Shown here one piece after another: positions 61,715-64,000 of a stretch of 64,000 nt of DNA. Numbering within the stretch: position 1 is the stretch's first letter; every line of letters begins with the position of its first letter. A program made the translations under genes and the position numbers. The notes beneath the pieces are model-generated. The model was not told where the DNA came from and did no database searches. It saw only the letters and a program-made list of their open reading frames with translations. Origin of the DNA: JANMAT01 sp031359995 (GTDB taxonomy: Bacteria; Actinomycetota; Acidimicrobiia; Acidimicrobiales; Ilumatobacteraceae); the NCBI GenBank assembly GCA_031359995.1, contig JANMAT010000101.1:1-64000 (forward strand), written 5' to 3'.

Positions 61715-62443
61715 CTATGAACTGCTCCGGGTCACACCTTTGGGGTCGGCGGCACCGAAGGAGACGACTTCGCCCCGGTTGATGCTCACCCAATCGCGGG
61801 CCTCGAGATAGGGGCGGAAGGTGTCGGTGATGAGGCGCTGGTCGTCACGACCCTTCGGACGCTGGATCTCGTACAGGTGGGGGAACGACAGCCATGCCTC
61901 GACGAGGCGCCACAGCGCCACGGCCTCGTCACCCGCCGGCGGGTCGATCACCACCGGCCCGAACAGGCACTGACCGTCGGGGAAGAACAGGGTGGGCACC
62001 CCGAAGCCGCCGGCGTCGACCACCCGCTGGTGCTCGGCGCGCACCTCGTCGTGGGTGGTCACATCGGCGATCGCCTGGTCGACCAGATCGGGGTCGAGGC
62101 CGAGCTCGCCCAGCAGGTGGCGGGCCACCGCCGGCTCGTGGGGCTTGTGCCCCTCCACGTGCAGCGCCCGTCCGGCCCGGGCGTACCAGGCGTCGAGCAG
62201 GGCCATGTCGTGGCGGCGCAGCAGCGCGCCGATGCGCATCATCGACCAGCCGTACGACCACTCCCGCTCCCACGGGTGCTTCTTCCCCTCCTTTCGGTTG
62301 ACCTCCTCCAGGCTGAAGAACCGCCAGTTCACGGTCAGGCCGAGCTGGTCGCGCACGTCGCGCATCCACAACGAGGTCTGGTAGGCGAACGGACACATCA
62401 CGTCGAAGTGGAAGTCGACGGTCGTGGGCGGCTCTGCGCGCAT
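61715..62443 (-). CDS. DsbA-family protein, Rv2466c-like
   Basis: The 242-residue protein has the thioredoxin-DsbA fold with the active-site region HFDVMCPFAYQTSLWM near the N-terminus, the helical insert (EGKKHPWEREWSYGW) and the cis-proline GGFGVPTLFF. It resembles the mycothiol-linked Rv2466c family, but the CPxC second cysteine is alanine (CPFA), so only a monothiol mechanism is possible. The ATG at 62443 gives the correct start. It lies upstream of the ATP-grasp operon with 46 bases between and could be co-transcribed. It is divergent from the LarA-like gene. Confidence 0.85.
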   Translation of the reverse strand: MRAEPPTTVDFHFDVMCPFAYQTSLWMRDVRDQLGLTVNWRFFSLEEVNRKEGKKHPWEREWSYGWSMMRIGALLRRHDMALLDAWYARAGRALHVEGHKPHEPAVARHLLGELGLDPDLVDQAIADVTTHDEVRAEHQRVVDAGGFGVPTLFFPDGQCLFGPVVIDPPAGDEAVALWRLVEAWLSFPHLYEIQRPKGRDDQRLITDTFRPYLEARDWVSINRGEVVSFGAADPKGVTRSSS

Positions 62444-62503
62444 GGTTGGTCTCCTCGGCGGCCCCCGGCACGCCTGCGGGTGACGGTAGCGCGCCGACCT
62501 GCG

Positions 62504-63763
62504 ATGCTCGTCACGATGCCGGTGCCCGTGCCCTTCCAGCTCGTCCACGCCCACCTGCCCGACGTCGGCATCGCCGACGTGGCCGCCCACACCGACGCCG
62601 CCCTCGAAGCGAGCGGCATCCGCGTACCCCGGGGCGAGATCGCCATCGCCCTCGGCTCACGCGGCATCGCCGGGTTGCCCGAGGTGGCCCGGCGCGTCGT
62701 GGCGTGGGTCAGGGCCAGCGGCGGCGAACCGTTCGTGGTGCCGGCCATGGGCAGCCACGGTGGCGCCACCGGCCCGGGCCAGCGCGAGGTGCTCGAGGGC
62801 TACCGCCTGGGCGAAGCCGAGCTGGGCTGCGAGATCCGCTCGGCCATGGACGTCGTCACGCTGACGCGGGGCGACAGCCCGGTGCCCGTGGTGATGGACG
62901 CCCACGCCGCAGGGGCGGCGGCCACCATCGTGATCAACCGGGTGAAGCCCCACACCGACTTCCACGGCCCGTTCGAGAGTGGCCTCATGAAGATGCTGGC
63001 CATCGGTTTGGGCAAGCGGGTGCAGGCCGAAGCGCTGCACGCCTTCGGGGTGCCCGGCCTGCGCGACCTGATGCCCCAGGTCGCCCGCCAGGTGCTGGCG
63101 GCGGGCAACGTGCTGGTCGGCGTCGGCGTGGTCGAAAGCCCGCTCGGCGCGCCGTGCCGGATCGATGTCGTCGCCGCCCCCGACATCCCGGCGCGCGAGC
63201 AGGAGCTTCTGGCAGTGGCCCGCGCCAGCATGCCCCGGCTGCTGGTCGACGCGCTCGACGTGCTGCTGGTGGACCAGATGGGCAAGGACATCAGCGGCTG
63301 TGGGATGGACACCAACGTGATCGGCCGTCTCATGATCCGCGGCGAGGCCGACCCGGTGTGGCCCGATGTCGCCATGATCGGCTGCCACCGACTGACCCCG
63401 GCGAGCCACGGCAATGCCTGCGGGCTCGGCCTGGCCGACGTGGTCCCCCAATCGTTCGTGGACTCGATCGACTGGGATGCGACGCGCACCAACATCGTCA
63501 CGTCGGGGTTCCTTCTCCGTGGGAAGATGCCCGTGGTCGCCGACGACGCCCGCCACGTGTGGGACCTGTGCCTGCGCGGCGCCACCGTGCGCGACGCCCT
63601 TGCGGTCCGGGCCATGCGCGTGGTCGACACGCGGCACCCGCATCGGGCGTGGGTCAGCGAGGCCGTGGCCGCCGAGCTGGCCGCCCGCACCGATGTGGAG
63701 ATCGTGGCGCGCGGCCTGGCCCTGCACGACCAGGCCGGCGCGCTGGTGGCCTTCGCCCGATGA
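62504..63763 (+). CDS. DUF2088/LarA-like protein (nickel-dependent racemase family)
   Basis: The 419-residue protein contains the LarA_N (DUF2088) domain. Key segments are VPAMGSHGGATGPGQREVL, matching the family's metal/substrate loop, NRVKPHTDFHG and LLVDQMGKDISGCGMDTN. LarA racemises lactate with a nickel-pincer nucleotide, and related proteins act on other 2-hydroxyacids. The ATG at 62504 is used, with 62516 also possible. Its stop overlaps the ATG of the four-carbon acid sugar kinase (ATGA), so the two form one unit. No larB/C/E genes are seen in the window, so cofactor synthesis must be elsewhere. Confidence 0.82.
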   Translation: MLVTMPVPVPFQLVHAHLPDVGIADVAAHTDAALEASGIRVPRGEIAIALGSRGIAGLPEVARRVVAWVRASGGEPFVVPAMGSHGGATGPGQREVLEGYRLGEAELGCEIRSAMDVVTLTRGDSPVPVVMDAHAAGAAATIVINRVKPHTDFHGPFESGLMKMLAIGLGKRVQAEALHAFGVPGLRDLMPQVARQVLAAGNVLVGVGVVESPLGAPCRIDVVAAPDIPAREQELLAVARASMPRLLVDALDVLLVDQMGKDISGCGMDTNVIGRLMIRGEADPVWPDVAMIGCHRLTPASHGNACGLGLADVVPQSFVDSIDWDATRTNIVTSGFLLRGKMPVVADDARHVWDLCLRGATVRDALAVRAMRVVDTRHPHRAWVSEAVAAELAARTDVEIVARGLALHDQAGALVAFAR

Positions 63764-64000
63764 CCGGCCTGGCCGTCGCCGCCGACGATCGCACCGGCGC
63801 GCTCGAGACGGCGGCGGCGTGCGCCGACGCCGGGTTCACCACCCGGCTCCACACCCACCCCGCGGCCCGCTACGGCACCCTCGACCGGTTGGGGGCCGAC
63901 GTGGTCGACCTGCGCACCCGGCACGCCACCCCCGGTGAAGCGCGCACCCGCGCCGCCCTGGCCGAGGCGTGGCCCGGCGGGCACCACGCCCACAAGATCG
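63760..64000 (+). CDS. four-carbon acid sugar kinase (OtnK/DUF1537 family), 5' part only
   Basis: The first 80 residues (MTGLAVAADDRTGALETAAACADAG) match the N-terminus of the OtnK/DtnK family, with the conserved ADDxTGA loop. The rest lies beyond the window. The family phosphorylates four-carbon acids such as erythronate or threonate using ATP. Its coupling with the LarA-like gene suggests a pathway for a four-carbon hydroxyacid, with the DUF2088 protein as epimerase or dehydratase-like step. That is inference. Confidence 0.8.
   Translation, partial: MTGLAVAADDRTGALETAAACADAGFTTRLHTHPAARYGTLDRLGADVVDLRTRHATPGEARTRAALAEAWPGGHHAHKI

Noticed and set aside
1..64000. CRISPR arrays, tRNA or rRNA genes and mobile elements
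   Set aside because: I saw no regularly spaced direct repeats, no tRNA-like cloverleaf with a plausible anticodon arm, no rRNA signature sequence and no transposase, integrase or phage gene.

Overview
The window is a GC-rich, densely coded stretch of what is most likely an actinobacterial chromosome. An Acidimicrobiia-type, heterotrophic, catabolically versatile bacterium is my best guess. The evidence is strong G/C bias at third codon positions, frequent GTG and TTG starts, a fused pcaL (PcaD-PcaC) as in Actinobacteria, a mycothiol-reductase-like DsbA protein, and many CoA-transferase, luciferase-like, Rieske, Baeyer-Villiger and P450 genes. I see no rRNA, tRNA, CRISPR array, transposase or phage gene. 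The genus is inference.

Layout. 1-8.3 kb: an Fe-S photolyase cut by the left edge, a class III CoA-transferase, a nitroreductase, and a catabolic module. In that module a Rieske oxygenase is divergent from TetR, a Baeyer-Villiger monooxygenase and an isocitrate lyase/PEP mutase-type protein that appears split by a one-base frameshift. 8.3-17.1 kb: a NUDIX hydrolase, a nucleotidyltransferase, a membrane-anchored unknown, a dienelactone hydrolase, an acyl-CoA carboxylase beta subunit, a double-domain CoA-transferase, an MFS transporter and a fragment resembling the CydA N-terminus. 17.2-27.4 kb: a VOC-cupin protein, a luciferase-like oxidoreductase, then a five-gene minus-strand operon (DUF3500, LLM oxidoreductase, alpha/beta hydrolase, molybdenum hydroxylase, TauE/SafE exporter) divergent from an epoxide hydrolase. 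27.5-34.6 kb: HrpA-type helicase, serine hydrolase, small transglutaminase-like protein and MFS transporter. 34.6-42 kb: protocatechuate branch of the beta-ketoadipate pathway (IclR regulator divergent from pcaI-pcaJ-pcaH-pcaG-pcaB-pcaL-pobA). 42-52.4 kb: MBL hydrolase, thiolase, P450, MFS transporter, a second Baeyer-Villiger monooxygenase, a membrane protein with only the tail of a GGDEF domain, a second Rieske oxygenase and a ferritin-like protein. 52.4-61.7 kb: a five-gene operon of circularly permuted ATP-grasp, alpha-E and transglutaminase-like proteins. 61.7-64 kb: a DsbA/Rv2466c-like protein, a LarA-like DUF2088 protein and the start of a four-carbon acid sugar kinase.

How the genes work together. 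pobA converts 4-hydroxybenzoate to protocatechuate. PcaHG cleaves the ring, PcaB and PcaL take the product to 3-oxoadipate, and PcaIJ activates it with CoA. The final thiolase step could be done by the thiolase encoded just beyond the cluster. The ATP-grasp/alpha-E/transglutaminase operon is the best candidate for a poorly understood system. It carries both the split and the fused versions of the ligase plus alpha-E pair and two transglutaminase-like proteins, which fits a peptide-ligation and peptide-trimming system whose product is unknown. Palindromic elements sit in several convergent intergenic gaps, some in tandem pairs, and inverted-repeat operators lie in the divergent promoter regions.
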